A stretch of DNA of 64,000 bases, taken from Sciurus carolinensis (lineage: Eukaryota; Chordata; Mammalia; Rodentia; Sciuridae). Positions 25,591-36,900 of this stretch are shown here, in pieces. The stretch spans positions 6,729,503 to 6,793,502 of the forward strand of contig NC_062229.1 of assembly GCF_902686445.1 (NCBI RefSeq), read 5' to 3'. Position 1 is the first letter of the stretch, and each line of letters starts with the position of its first letter. A program made the translations under genes and the position numbers. The notes beneath the pieces are model-generated. The model saw only the letters and a list, made by a program, of their open reading frames with translations, searched no databases and was not told the origin of the DNA.

Positions 25591-28500
25591 AGCCACCCTT
25601 CTCTACTGGGATCCAGCCTTCCTTCAGCTACAACAATAGCAGTTCTGGAGTCTGATACTAACTTTATAGTTGAATCATAGGTTTGTTTTTGCTGTGGGTA
25701 AATGAAATATTTTTTAATATAGCTAATACTTTGCCAAAATGCATTTAGAGCAGTTTTACTCTGAAAGTCACTAAATGTTGCATGAATCTTAATCTTTATT
25801 CTATGTGTTTATTCTCATTTGTGATTTACAATTAGTTATGACTGATCAACAGAGACATATTCTTCAATCCCTTTTAAGAGTTTCATGATTGCTGTTTCAA
25901 ATATCACTAAAGTTCCAGGGTACATTTTTCACTATATGAAGGAATTGTGGGTTGAAATTATGATTAATTATTAATAGAGCCTTGAGATTATGCCTCACTG
26001 ACAAACAGTGTTGTGCTGATTTTTTGACCCTAGTCACAGTGAGAGTTCAACCACAATGAATAGGTGGAGACAGTGTCTGTGTTAGTGGCTAAGTACAGAT
26101 ATTTTATCACTAGTGAATTGGATATTTTCATATGTTCATCAATATAGTTCACTAAGTCTTAACTCTTTCTGCCTGAGCTTGTTTTCTTAAATCCATCACA
26201 ATTTTATATATTATTTCATTCCCATGAATCAAGGTAGCATTGTGGTATTGTCCTCTACTGCTTTACCTCCATTAATTTTAAGCACGTAAGATAATAAAGA
26301 ATATATGAAAAGGCATGGTTGATTGCAGAAAATTACAAATAATCAGACAAAAACTTGATCCTATGAATAGGGTACCTTTGGGGTTAAAAAACTTCATTCC
26401 TACAAGGAATGCACTTTAACTGACTTGTGAGGTACCATCTCTAAGACAGATGATATTGGTGCAAGGTTAGATAGGACAGTCCTAGGGTTTAGAAAAAGTC
26501 TAGAAAACATGAACTCATAAGTGAGCTGCTTCTTTATTTTCAAATTGGCATTACAGTAAATGCATATTTTGATTAAAAAGTTTCAAAGTACTGAAAATGA
26601 TTCTGATTCCATTCTTACATCACAGGCAAAAACAAATCTCATGTGGAACCAACCCTTAATGGTAAAGGCAGGTTATATCATTCCTACTGAGGCAAAGTTG
26701 AGGTTTCAGTGTCAAAAACTATTGAGGACTGTGATGATATGGAGTCATTAAAATATAAGAAAAGTCAAACATTTGAGAGCATCCTTTAAATACCACAAAA
26801 CCCAAGAAAAAAGCAGAAACGTGAATGAAGAATTAATTTACAATCTATACAAAAAAGACTGATATTATGGTTATATAAATAGCTACTAGATATTAGGAAA
26901 TATGAAATATTTTGAACACACATGTTTCAGTCAAGAGAAAAGAACTGATTAATATTATGTGAAATGACTCTGAAGCTTGTAAGAGAGTTGTAAAGTAAGT
27001 GAGTGATGCTTCACAGCCTTAGGTGTTCAGGTAAGTGAAATGTGTGGGGATGACGTGGAACACCAGGAACATGCCACTGGGAAGGTACAAGGGAGGAGTC
27101 ACTTAGGAAATAACTCTCTGGAGCTTCCCAAAGGTAGAAAGTTACCCTGCTATAACCAGTGATTCCAACCCAAGTGTGTGATTAAATTTCATTTCTTTCC
27201 AAAGACACAGAGAATATTCAGACAAATATTCAAATTAAACATCAGATAAAGATACTGATATGTCATCAACATCACAAATACTTAATTTTAGTACCACAAA
27301 ACACAGTTTAAAATATGGAGTTTGAAAATGAATAAATAATTGCTGGACACAACAGAACAGATTTGAAGTATGACACGGGAATTACAGTAACACATGGAAT
27401 TCCCTTAGAAAATTTAAAATTTTCCAAAGAAGTACAGAAAATACATTTATGGAATATATAATCCTACAGAGTGATAAAAATACACCACAGCCTTGTGGTG
27501 ATCAAATACTGGGTACATTAATGAGATCTCCATCTCCACGGTTACCACACCTCCTTTTCTCCTGTCTTCTCCAATTCCTTCTCTCACTGGAAGCTTGTAA
27601 TTACACTCCATACATCTAAGAGAAGATCCTCATTTGTCGAATGATTAATATTCATGCGTTTATAGAATAAGCTAATCATAAGCCTTGGGACAGATTCTGG
27701 ACACACTGAGGTCACTATTTAACCCACTACAGAGAGGCAGTCTGGTAGATTCGTGGAAAATGTATGTGTATATTGGTCAATAGACAAATAGGAAACACAT
27801 TGAATCTTCTGTGTTCAGCATCAAGTTTAGGAACAATACCTGAAATTGTTGCTACCACCTGGTGTCTTGGAAGGCAAGTAGTCCTAGGAGGAGGCGATCT
27901 GTGGACATATAAGAGGAGGACATATACAAGTCTTACTCTGCTCTGTACATTTCCTATCTTAGAAGTCCTTGTAAGAAAAGGTAACACTCTTTGAAGTTAG
28001 AACATATTAGAGTTAGACTGTACTTATTGTAGTAGGACTGAATGACAGCTTCACTGATAAGTATCAACTCTCTCCCAATCATCTCAAAAGACTGATATTA
28101 TCTAATTAAGTGAAGTTTATAGGCAATTAATCTGAGTGTAGTGTACACTTTTTTTTTCTCAGAAGAATGTGAATTTCAAAGAAGTGGTCTTTGTATTTAC
28201 TTCTGAGGTCTTGCAAGTTCTTCAGTAAGACTACCATAAAGATGAAATTCTCAAGGCTTCAATCAAGCAATTAGGTGGAATCTATTAGCTAATATCACCA
28301 CAGATTTGCTTAAATATTTTCCTGGGCCTTTCATCCATCACCAACTTTTCTAAATGTGTACCAGAACAAAATTTTCTAAAACCCGTATCCCTCCTATAGG
28401 TTCTACTTCTGAGAATCTGCAGGAAAGAACTTGTGTTTTAGCAATGGAAATCATGGGTCCAAACAAAAGACCCACACAAAAACCAAAATCGGGTTTCAAG

Positions 28501-28641
28501 TCACCTTAAAATGTACCTTGTCATTACATTGTTTCACGATTTTAGATGGAACTTGGGTCAGAGTATCAGGCATTCATGTCTCCCTAGGAATCCTGTCACT
28601 TCAGCTTACTCTAGAAAACTAAATACAAACCAAATGACTAA
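25591..28641. other. Intergenic DNA 3' of receptor D
   Basis: No gene is supported. The stretch is AT-rich. The final 300 bases (28330-28641) are the conserved OR 3' flank. Confidence 0.6.
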
Positions 28642-29571
28642 TCACAAAAGAGAAGCTAGCCTACTGATCAGCTTCCTCACTGTCTCCTTCATGTCCCTGT
28701 TACTCAGTCTGTAGATGAAGCAGTTCAGCATTGGAGAGATCACAATGTACATCACTGAGGCCACTACAGTCTTCCCTGGGGAGTCAATCACTGCAGCCCT
28801 AATGTATACCCCAAAAGCTGTCCCGCAGAACAAGAAGACAACAGACAGGTGAAATCCACAGGTGGAAAAGGCTTTATGCTTCCCTTCTGATGATGGAATG
28901 CTCACGATAGAGGACAAAATGTGAATAGAAGAGAAAATGATACCAGAGAGAGGAAGACCAGCAAATATGCAAGCTTCAACATATATCAAGATGTTATCAA
29001 TGAGTATATCAGTGCAGGCAAGTTTGATGATCTGAGGTAGTTCACAGAACAAGATGGGGATCTCCAGGTCTGTGTGGAAGGACAGCCTCAGTATCATCAG
29101 AGTGTCAAACAAAGCATCAACAGTGCTTATGGACAGAGATGTCAGAACCAGAAGGACACAGAGGCAGAGGTTCATGATGGTTGTATAACTCAGGGGATGA
29201 CAAATGGCCACATAGCAGCCATAGGCCATAACTGCAAGGAGAAAATTTTCCAAGAGAGCAAAAATTATGACAAAGCATACCTGGGAGAGGCAGCCTGTGT
29301 AAGTGATGCTCTGGTCCTGTGTTTGGATATTTAGCAGCATCTTTAGTATGGTTTTTGTACTGAAGCAGATGTCATTCAAGGAGAGACTGCAGAGGAAGAA
29401 GTACATGGGGGTGTGGAGGTGGGAGTAAGAGTAGATGGCTAGGATGATGAGCAGGTTTCCCAGGATGGTGACTAGGTACATGGACAGGAACAGGTTGAAG
29501 ATGAGAGGCTGCAGTTCTGGGTCCTCTGTCAGTCCCAGAAGGAGGAATTCTCTTTGGTTTCTTATTTCCAT
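28642..29571 (-). CDS. Olfactory receptor D, OR7-like, open frame with degraded motifs
   Basis: The frame is open for 309 residues from the ATG at 29571. An upstream extension of 61 codons is rejected because the splice acceptor (29585-29587) lies within it. GN of TM1, [21 protein letters not shown] and overall length are normal. However, the DRY motif reads GCY (118-120), the loop-2 cysteine of SFC reads His166, and TM7 NPxxY reads NCFIY (283-287). The N-terminus is three residues shorter than in receptors A-C and has lost the NxT sequon. Such losses suggest relaxed constraint or a pseudogene without a stop, so classification as a working receptor is doubtful. The upstream block is interrupted by the provirus. 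Confidence 0.75.
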   Translation of the reverse strand: MEIRNQREFLLLGLTEDPELQPLIFNLFLSMYLVTILGNLLIILAIYSYSHLHTPMYFFLCSLSLNDICFSTKTILKMLLNIQTQDQSITYTGCLSQVCFVIIFALLENFLLAVMAYGCYVAICHPLSYTTIMNLCLCVLLVLTSLSISTVDALFDTLMILRLSFHTDLEIPILFCELPQIIKLACTDILIDNILIYVEACIFAGLPLSGIIFSSIHILSSIVSIPSSEGKHKAFSTCGFHLSVVFLFCGTAFGVYIRAAVIDSPGKTVVASVMYIVISPMLNCFIYRLSNRDMKETVRKLISRLASLL

Positions 29572-29584
29572 GGTGTTGAAGATT

Positions 29585-31642
29585 CTGATGGAAATGTTGG
29601 GGATGAACAGATAATGAAATGTTTGGGGAGTTGCAGCTTCATTTGCATTAGTGATAGAAATGAAGAGGAATTCTGGGTGATGGACCAGCAGACTGTGCTT
29701 CAGCAAGCCTTTCGAATGACCCTTATGTATGCTGAGTGTTGAGAACCTGTTCAATGTACACGAAACCTTCTCTGTGGCTGGTAGTGGAATCCAGTGAATA
29801 TTCAGATGTTTTCTCTGTTACTTTCTTCCTCAGCCCTTCTTCAATTACACCAATTTTGCCTCTAATCTCTTATATAAAATATTTTCCTTGTGCTGTTTCA
29901 TTTGCTATTCTGAGTGCCTAGATAGAAACAATTTCAAAGACATGCTATTCAGTCAGAATTATCCTCTACCTTTAAAAATGTCATGAATGCAGATTTGAAA
30001 TCTTTGTCTAATGCAATGGTTCCTTAGTCTTATATTGCTTCAAAATCACCAGGAAGTCCTCTCAAATTGCAGATGTGTTAGTTCCTATGATCATCCCCAT
30101 TTACTCATGAGGACACCTAGGTAAGGTGAGTTATGTCATGGATGTGAACTCTAGTGAGTGCTTTGTCTAGACTGGGTTTGACCTCCGATTATCTGAGTGT
30201 GGAGTTCACACTGGACCAAGCTCTCTCAATACATCTGGATAGTACACTAGCACTCTTAAATGATCACACAGATCTCATAATACCCCTTTGTAACAGTAAT
30301 ATTTTCTTCCTGACCAAAACTTCTAGTATTTCTCTGGCTTTCAAAGTGTGTCCCTCTCAGCCAGCTGCAGTGCCAGCAGCTTGTGATCCAGGCTACTTGG
30401 CAGACTAGGGCAGGAGGCTTGCAGCTTGGAAGCCAGCCTTACCAGCACAGCAAGACCCAGCCTCAAACATTCATGTTTCTTAACTATATTTTAAAAATGC
30501 CTTAATCCCTAATCAGGAAATTTCTTGGAGTAGATGGACTGCATCCATGACAGTGGACCTGAGAAAACACCAAAGTCCTTCCTCCATGCTTGAAGATGAA
30601 CAGAACTGCCTATGGAGATTAAGTCCTCCTGTAGAGCAATGGATTCTGAGGCAAGCTTGCAACTCTGCATGTGATGTTCTCTCTCATCCTCATGAGTTCT
30701 TCCCTTAAGATGGAAGGTGGCATTATTGATGTTTAAAGAAAAAAAATTAGGCTAAATAAGAGGAAAAAATGAAATATGTAGACATCTAAGAAAACATGAA
30801 GATAGAAACATTTTCCTGGTCTTCATAAAACATGAACTTAGAAGAAACACACACTTACAAGACAGTCAGGGTCCTGCTAGGAGTGTCCCTGTAGTACAGT
30901 GGTCTTTGTCACAGGGAGAGACAGAAGATGCAGGGAGAGACAGAAGATGCTGTGACAGAATTTATCTCTTGGTGGAATACTGGTGTCAAGCATTCTTAAT
31001 TTGATCCAGATTCCACCACATGCTTTGTGAATGGAACAAATGTTCAAGAGAAGTGTGAATGTTGTATTTCTATAGTTGAAGTTACATGTTTTAGGTTTTA
31101 ACTAACATGATTAGGGTTTTCATTTGGTAATGTATACATAGATCCCACGATCACATTGAATACTTTGAATCTGTATGGATTTTATTGAATTACACTTCAA
31201 GACACCTGGAAAGAACTTGGGGGATGTTTCATGTTGAGAAACGTATAAAACAAAGACACCCGTTACAGTGCTGGCTTATGGTACCCTAATATTTGTCTCT
31301 TTTTTACTCTCATGGATTATCACAGGTAGCACTATTTATTCCTTGATAGGAAAGGATGTGTCAGGGCAATTGAGGAAAGACAAAAGAAAGAGAAACTTCC
31401 GAGTGTGATAAATGCAAATACCTGGGTAGTGTTTTGTTTGCTGAAATGACCACTGGGAATGATGGTCTAGTAGAAAAATAGGAAGGAAATTTTAATTTTT
31501 TTGTGAGGCATATTTTAAAACATCAGAATAGTAGAACTCAATTATAAATGAATTCAATAGGTACATGACACATGCAAAGCATTAAATATGGGAACTTTAT
31601 TTACCTAGCTGGATTCAAGAAGATTGTTGTTCAGCATCTCAC
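29585..31642 (-). other. Probable 5' intron of receptor D
   Basis: The minus-strand donor CAG then GTGAGATG (boundary 31643/31642) and the acceptor ending CATCAG (plus-strand 29585-29587) define about 2,058 bases. This is nearly the same size as in unit B. One B1-like SINE lies at 30358-30475. Confidence 0.5.
30358..30475 (+). mobile_element. B1-like SINE in unit D
   Basis: The B1 pattern GATCCAGGCTACTTGG, GGAAGCCAGCC and AGCAAGACCC is visible. It corresponds to the SINE at 9138-9255 in unit B. Confidence 0.7.
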
Positions 31643-31945
31643 CTGGATATCAAAGTCAGAAGGTGCGTCTTCAGGAATTGCAGGCAGACGTCATGGGTCA
31701 GTAGATCCTACTCAGGAAGACTTGTCTCTAGGAGGAGGCCAGGTGCTGCTTCCTGACTGAGACAGGGCTGCTGAGTGAGGTGGTCCCAGGTCCCGGGGGC
31801 TCAATATCCAAAGCTCCTCATTAGACCAGCTATTGTACTAACATTGGTATCCCAAGAGGGCATGTCCTTGAAGACCAACTCTGCAGAAGTGAGGGATTCA
31901 GGGTGGCTGATTCCTGACCCCTGAGGCCACGTTTCACCACTTTTT
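31590..31945 (-). promoter_or_regulatory. Upstream conserved block of receptor D, interrupted by provirus
   Basis: It has the donor CAG then GTGAGATG (exon ending 31643) and, about 207 bases upstream, the EBF-like half-site TCCCAAGAG (plus-strand 31850-31858). The block stops at 31945, where the provirus is inserted. The homologous blocks of A and B continue for some 60-100 bases. Confidence 0.5.
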
Positions 31946-32200
31946 TGTCACCGTCCAGCGGTACATAAAGACACGTACACCTCAGATTGTCATGAAGGAG
32001 TTTCTTTTTTTTTATTATTCGGATAACACCGTCTCTAAATAAGCAGTCTCATGCATAAGCAATTTCAATCAGATATGTCCACCCAATCCTGTTAAAGGTC
32101 AAGCAATCTCGAGCTCAAGCATACATGTAGCCAATTGCAATAGCTTCCTGTTTTTCTCCAGGCATAGCAAGCACGCCCTTTGGCTCCCTGCCAGCCCACA
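31946..32200 (-). repeat. 3' LTR of outer provirus
   Basis: 255 bp with TG and CA ends. It pairs with 44317-44569. The TATA-like region of the other LTR is changed here to a TTATTTAGAG form. It lies about 2.4 kb upstream of receptor D in the same orientation. Confidence 0.93.
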
Positions 32201-32213
32201 TCTCCCCCTGTTT
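32201..32213 (-). other. Polypurine tract of outer provirus
   Basis: The minus strand reads AAACAGGGGGAGA directly before the 3' LTR, the place where plus-strand DNA synthesis is primed in retroviruses. Confidence 0.85.
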
Positions 32214-32225
32214 GTTTATAAAAAG

Positions 32226-32370
32226 ACTGTGCCTGTCTTAGGTTGTCCATGACAGAGCAACATCCTTACCCGTCATCAGAAAATGAAGCTTATATCTTCA
32301 TTCCCTGTCTTAGGTTGGTATGAGCTCTTCACGAAACTTACCCATCTCTGACTACCAGTCTAGCATACCC
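32226..32370 (-). promoter_or_regulatory. CTE-like RNA export element of outer provirus (degraded)
   Basis: On the minus strand two half-units each end in AACCTAAGACAGG, with GGGTAAG present at the start of each. This is the two-fold layout of the type D retrovirus constitutive transport element, which binds NXF1/TAP to export unspliced RNA. The outer GCTAGACTGG-like stem side is also visible. The copy at 36330-36480 is better preserved. Confidence 0.75.
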
Positions 32371-32602
32371 AAACTTGGGGGGAGGTTCCCACATAATCTG
32401 CTAAGTCGTAGGAGCCATTTGGGAAGGGTGCTAAGTCAGGAGAAAAGGGTACTGTAGGTAACCCTAATGTGGAATTAGTGGTAAGAATAGGAGGATATAG
32501 ATTGGAAGAGTTAGTAAGGGGCAAAGGGCAAGGCCACCCCTTTACTATACCCCAAAGCATGGCTCCTCCATTAACATGGTGAGGGATCATCAATAACAGC
32601 AT
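32360..32602 (-). pseudogene. Short open frame after integrase, possible env remnant (outer)
   Basis: An 80-codon frame overlaps the integrase end and has three N-x-S/T sequons and a leucine-rich start. Its position fits the beginning of env. No surface or transmembrane subunit follows, because the element jumps straight to the CTE-like block. The assignment is weak. Confidence 0.3.
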
Positions 32603-33452
32603 CTTGTTGTTGTTGGTTTTCTATTGAGGAAGCCTTGACCAATCTTTCAGGCACCCAAATTGGCGATTGTGCGCCCTCCGGGAAAACACAAACAGATCCT
32701 CGGGTCCAGATTAATACCAGATCCAGGCCTTTCCATTGTCCCGATAGAATGTCCTTCCAGAGCACATGAGGTAGATGTTTTCTATTAGGCTCTGAATGAC
32801 GTTCAGCAGCGGATAGGCCCTCAGAATCGAGATTTAATAAATTTAAAATGAACAAGGCAATAGATAATTTGTCTTTTGGGGATCTGTATGATTCCCCTAT
32901 TCCCCCTTTTTGTTTATAAAACATGTTTTTAAGTGTTAAATGGGCACGCTCAATAATGCTCTGTCCAGTAGAATTATAGGGAATTCGTGTGACATGTTGA
33001 ATACCAAAGGTGGAACAAAATTGTTTAAAGGCCTGGGACGTATATCCAGGACCATTATCTGTTTTAATTTGTTTGTGGACCCCTAGGATAGAGAAAGAAT
33101 GTAAACAGTGTGTTATTACATCTTTGGTTTTTTCTCCAGCATGAGCAGAGGCCATAATAAATCCTGAAAAGGTATTTATTGACACATGGATGAATCGTAG
33201 TTTTCCAAATTCTGAATAATGAGTTACATCCATTTGCCAAATATGATTGGGCTGAATCCCTTTTGGATTTACTCCTAATGAGGGGTTAGGAATAAGTGTA
33301 GCACATTTAGCACAAGACTTGACTATGTCCTGAGCTATTGCCTTAGTAATCTGGTAGTGTAAACAGAGAGTAGAAGCATTTACATGAAATTTGGAATAAA
33401 ATTTTTTTGCATTTTCAAGTGAATCAAAGATATGTGGGTCTCTGGTGGCCAT
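32571..33452 (-). pseudogene. Integrase of outer provirus
   Basis: This is the longest open frame of the element (293 codons). It has the end of the zinc-binding domain (CAKC near residue 48) and the catalytic core, including QMDVTHY with the first Asp, KTDNGP with the second, and IIERAH with the Glu. A C-terminal WVPERLVK-type stretch follows. The integrase joins viral DNA to the host chromosome. The open frame is striking in an otherwise broken pol, but it lacks its upstream pol context, so it cannot be made as a normal polyprotein. Confidence 0.85.
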
Positions 33453-35130
33453 GTCTGTTAAATCATTGTGTAAACTTAGAGGACCTGGAAGGCCAGTATG
33501 AGCCCGAAATGCCCAATAAAAAAAGGGCTTTTCTTTCCCAAATAAGTTTTTGTAAAGATTGTAAATACTTAGTGATGGTGGAAGTGAGGGAGAGCAGATC
33601 AGTTAATTCTAAATTTTGAATAGCATTAACAACGTATTTGCTATCAGAGAATAGGTAAAAGGGCTCATGGTGGGTTCCGAATACTTCTATAGCTACTAAT
33701 ACTTTGTGTGTTGTGGAGTATTAAACAGCAATGTTTCTGTAACATTATGTACAGTAATAGCACCCGTACGATTTTTTGATCCATCAGTAAATATAAGGGT
33801 AGCTCCTATAATAGGTTCTTCTCAGGTGACTTTAGGGAAAATTATAGGATGCTGAGTTCAAAATTGGAGAAGAGGATCAGATGGCAAATGATTGTCAAAC
33901 ACAGCAGGAAGTACTAGTAAAGACTATAGCCCATGAATTTAAATTATTAATAAGATATTGTATCTGATCAGTAGTATAAGGAGTAGTTATTGTCGAGGGA
34001 TGTGACCCAAAGGTGGAAAGGGATACTTTTAACACCCTAAGGATTAATTCTGCCACAGATTCAGTAAACAAGGATAAGACCTTGTTAGGGGCATAATTCA
34101 TGTGAACCCATAGAATAGGCCCCTATTGCCAAAACACTCCTGTGGGTAACTTATTTGTGGCCAAGACAATGAATGATAAAGGCTTAGCTAGGTCAATATG
34201 ATCAAGATGAACCTTTTCCATAGCTGTTTCAACAAGCTTGAGAGCTGTTCGAGCCTTAGGGGTAAGCATCCGCTTAGAAAGGGGATCAGAATCACCCTTA
34301 AGAGTGTCAAACAGGGGGCCCAAACTTGAAGTGGGTAAGTGAAGGTAAGGTCTAATCCAGTTAATGTCACCTAATAGCTTTTGAAAGTCATTCAAAGTCT
34401 TAGGTTGGTCTACTCGAATACTAATTTCTGTGGGTTTAACCATAGTTGCATTTATGATAGATCCCAGGAAGTTTGTGGTGTATGTCATTTGTGCCGTATC
34501 AATGGCAATATGTAAGCCCCACCTTTTTAGTGACTTTATTAAGGAACTATAACAATTTTCCAAGACAGTTTTTTTCTTTATAAGCTAACAAAGTATCATC
34601 CATATAATGATAGATTAAAAGTTGAGGGTTTGCTAGGTGTATGGGTTCAATGGCCTTATTTACATATATTTGACACACATTGGGGCTATTGGCCATGCCT
34701 TGTGGGAGAACTATCCATTCATATCTTTTATTAGGAGAACTGTTATTAAGTGAGGGCACAGTAAATGCAAACCTTTTGGTGTCTGAGGGATGTAACGGAA
34801 TGGAAAAGAAGCAATCTTTTATGTCAATTACAATGGAGGGCCAATTAACTGGAATAGTTGATAAAGTGGGTAATCCTAATTGAATAGGTCCCATGGGCTC
34901 CATTATAGAATTACTGCTCTTAGATCATGTGATAGCCTCCATTTTCCTGATTTCTTTTTTATTATGAATATTGGTGTGTTGAAAGGAGAGGTGGATGGTT
35001 TGATGTGTTCAGCCTCTAGTTGTTCTTTAACCAATTGTTGGGCTGCTTCTAATTTGTCTTTTGAGAGGGGCCACTGAGGGACCCAGACAGGTTTATCAGA
35101 TTTCCATGTTATTTTAATTGCTTCAGTGGC
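33453..35130 (-). pseudogene. Reverse transcriptase and RNase H region of outer provirus
   Basis: Pieces in different frames cover the polymerase palm, with the YMDD catalytic motif in the 34547-34903 frame. The connection region follows (34123-34563) and then an RNase H stretch (33500-34100) with several stops. The order is right for pol. Frameshifts between the pieces make it inactive. Confidence 0.8.
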
Positions 35131-35737
35131 ACCTAATGAAAATCCAATCCCTTTCTATCTTGTTTTGGAGTACCTAAAATGGGTGAAGTATGTTCTTGAC
35201 TATTTTTCCCAAGACTTTTTCCCCATATGTGTCCTTGGGCTAACATCATTTGATTAGCTTTTAGATTACTGTATGGGATCTTGGATGTGAGATGTAAATC
35301 CATTTGTTGCTTGATATCTCTCCCCCACAAGTTTACCGGGAGATGTTCAAGGACATAAGGTTGGATGGTACCACTATGACCTTCTTCATCCTTCCATTTT
35401 AATATGGCTGCACTTTTGTTAGGATTTGAAGCTGTGCCCAATCCCCTTAAAGTCTGATCTGCCTATTGAAGCAGCCAGACTTTGGGACATTCTGTAATAT
35501 TGATAATACTTTTGTCAGCCCCAGTATCTAATAAGCCCTCAAAACTTTTGCCTCCTATCACTAACTTTGTCAGTCTATCTTTTAAGTCCAATGTTAACAT
35601 GACCATATTTTGGCCAGTATAATCTAATCCTTTATTTCCCCTAATAATATTCTTTGATGGATATTGATCATGGCAGCTGGGTAAGACCAACAATTGTGCT
35701 ATGCGATCACCCTGAACTATTATCGCTACACTTCTTG
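35131..35737 (-). pseudogene. dUTPase C-terminal part and aspartic protease of outer provirus
   Basis: The first residues after the nested element carry the last conserved dUTPase motif (DRIAQLL). The protease follows with its LLDTGAD active-site motif near 35510-35535 and the LPVNLWGRD stretch near 35330. The N-terminal half of the dUTPase lies on the other side of the inner provirus, at 42249-42612. A stop near 35463 separates the protease active site from its C-terminal part. Confidence 0.83.
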
Positions 35738-35743
35738 GTGAAG

Positions 35744-36198
35744 TGTCCTGACCCGCGGGACATAAACACAGGATGGCAAACCCAAGAGAGAAGGAATGAA
35801 GGGACAAGAGACACAGGGAGTGACAGCAAGACAGGAATTCTGATCAAGCTGCAAATTTTTATTGTTCTCAAGGGTATTTATGCTGAGGGAATGAGGGGTA
35901 TGATGAGACACAGGTTGGTTGGCTGTGTTTTTCTTTTGGGCTCCTGATAAGGTGCAAGTTCACGCCGGCGGGAAGGTGAAATCCCGGAAGAGAAGCGGGG
36001 GCGGGCCATAGGCAGAACTATCAGCCGAGAGTGGGGAGGGGGCGCGCTCCGGGAATCATCAGCCTTCAGCTGCAGGGTGCCTGAGTCAGCTGCAGGGTGT
36101 TTGTGCAGGGGAGGCAACCACAAAATGTTCCCTGGGCTGCTGCTTATCATAAAGGTCAGAACATCCTCAGAATGAGAACTTCTTCTTGGTTCCTGACA
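35744..36198 (-). repeat. 3' LTR of inner provirus
   Basis: 455 bp, TG to CA, paired with 41791-42242. On the minus strand it has a CATAAATA TATA-like box near 35876 and an AATAAA signal near 35860. Confidence 0.94.
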
Positions 36199-36211
36199 TT
36201 TCCCCCTTTCT
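36199..36211 (-). other. Polypurine tract of inner provirus
   Basis: The minus strand reads an A/G-only run (AAAGGGGGAAA core) immediately before the 3' LTR. Confidence 0.88.
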
Positions 36212-36329
36212 TATATAAAATTATTGACCATATTCTGATAGTCATATTTTAAGGGGGTGATAGAGGCTATGTAGGTGATGCGGGGGCGTGGCCTGCCCAA
36301 ACAGGTACAGAGCTGGAGTGACAATCCCT

Positions 36330-36480
36330 CGGGAACTGTGCCTGTCTTAGGTTGTCCGTGACAGAGCAAAATCCTTACCCATCATTGGATAATGAGGCTG
36401 TAGCCCTCATTTCCTGTCTTAGGTTGGTATGAGCTCTCACGAATCTTACCCGTCATTGGCTGTCCAGTTCAGCTCACAGG
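36330..36480 (-). promoter_or_regulatory. CTE-like RNA export element of inner provirus
   Basis: On the minus strand two half-units repeat the pattern CCAATGAYGGGTAAG, then a short variable stem, then AACCTAAGACAGG, flanked by CCTGTGAGCTGAACTGG. This agrees closely with the constitutive transport element of type D simian retroviruses in sequence, two-fold symmetry and position between pol/env and the 3' LTR. That element recruits NXF1/TAP so that intron-containing viral RNA leaves the nucleus. Identification is from recognition, not a database search. Confidence 0.85.
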
Positions 36481-36599
36481 GGTGATGGTCTTTTAAGATC
36501 ACCATCGCGATCCATCATCTCTAGTCGATGGTAATGAACCTGAGTAGGTTTCGCCAGTATAGCCTCAATATGAATTCTAAGAAAAGCCATGATCTTATT

Positions 36600-36900
36600 G
36601 AATAACAAAGGACCTATAGATATGATAAGCAGCAAGCAAAGGAGGGGACCTTAGCAGGGTCCTCAAATCCTGCATGGCTGTGGGAGAGCAGTGAACAGGC
36701 AGCCATTATCCAGAGAAGCAATGGTGTGCAGTCACAGGGTTTGCCATTCAGGGGATTTTTCGCATAGATTGTTGGCTGCATCTGTAAGAGAGGAAGATTC
36801 ATCCTCAGGGGAAGGTTTCCATCCCTGGGTTGTGGTAAATCATTGACCTGTTTGACCAGGCGTTCTGGTAACCATCTTGGGGCTGCTTGTTCTTGATCTA
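36600..36900 (-). pseudogene. Integrase tail and env-start remnant of inner provirus
   Basis: The integrase C-terminus (WLPERLVKQVND) runs on after an in-frame TGA near 36925. A 62-codon frame at 36614-36802 follows, with a hydrophobic stretch (LLLWIMAACSLL) that could be an env signal segment. Beyond it the sequence passes within about 130 bases into the CTE-like block, so nearly all of env is deleted. Confidence 0.45.

Noticed and set aside
32571..33452. The outer integrase as a domesticated host gene
   Set aside because: The frame is open and has its catalytic residues, but it lies in place within a decayed pol, has no own promoter or splice signals, and is the length expected from chance survival.
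36330..36480. The shared CTE-like block as part of the LTRs
   Set aside because: It lies outside the LTR, on the internal side of the polypurine tract, and is absent next to the 5' LTRs.
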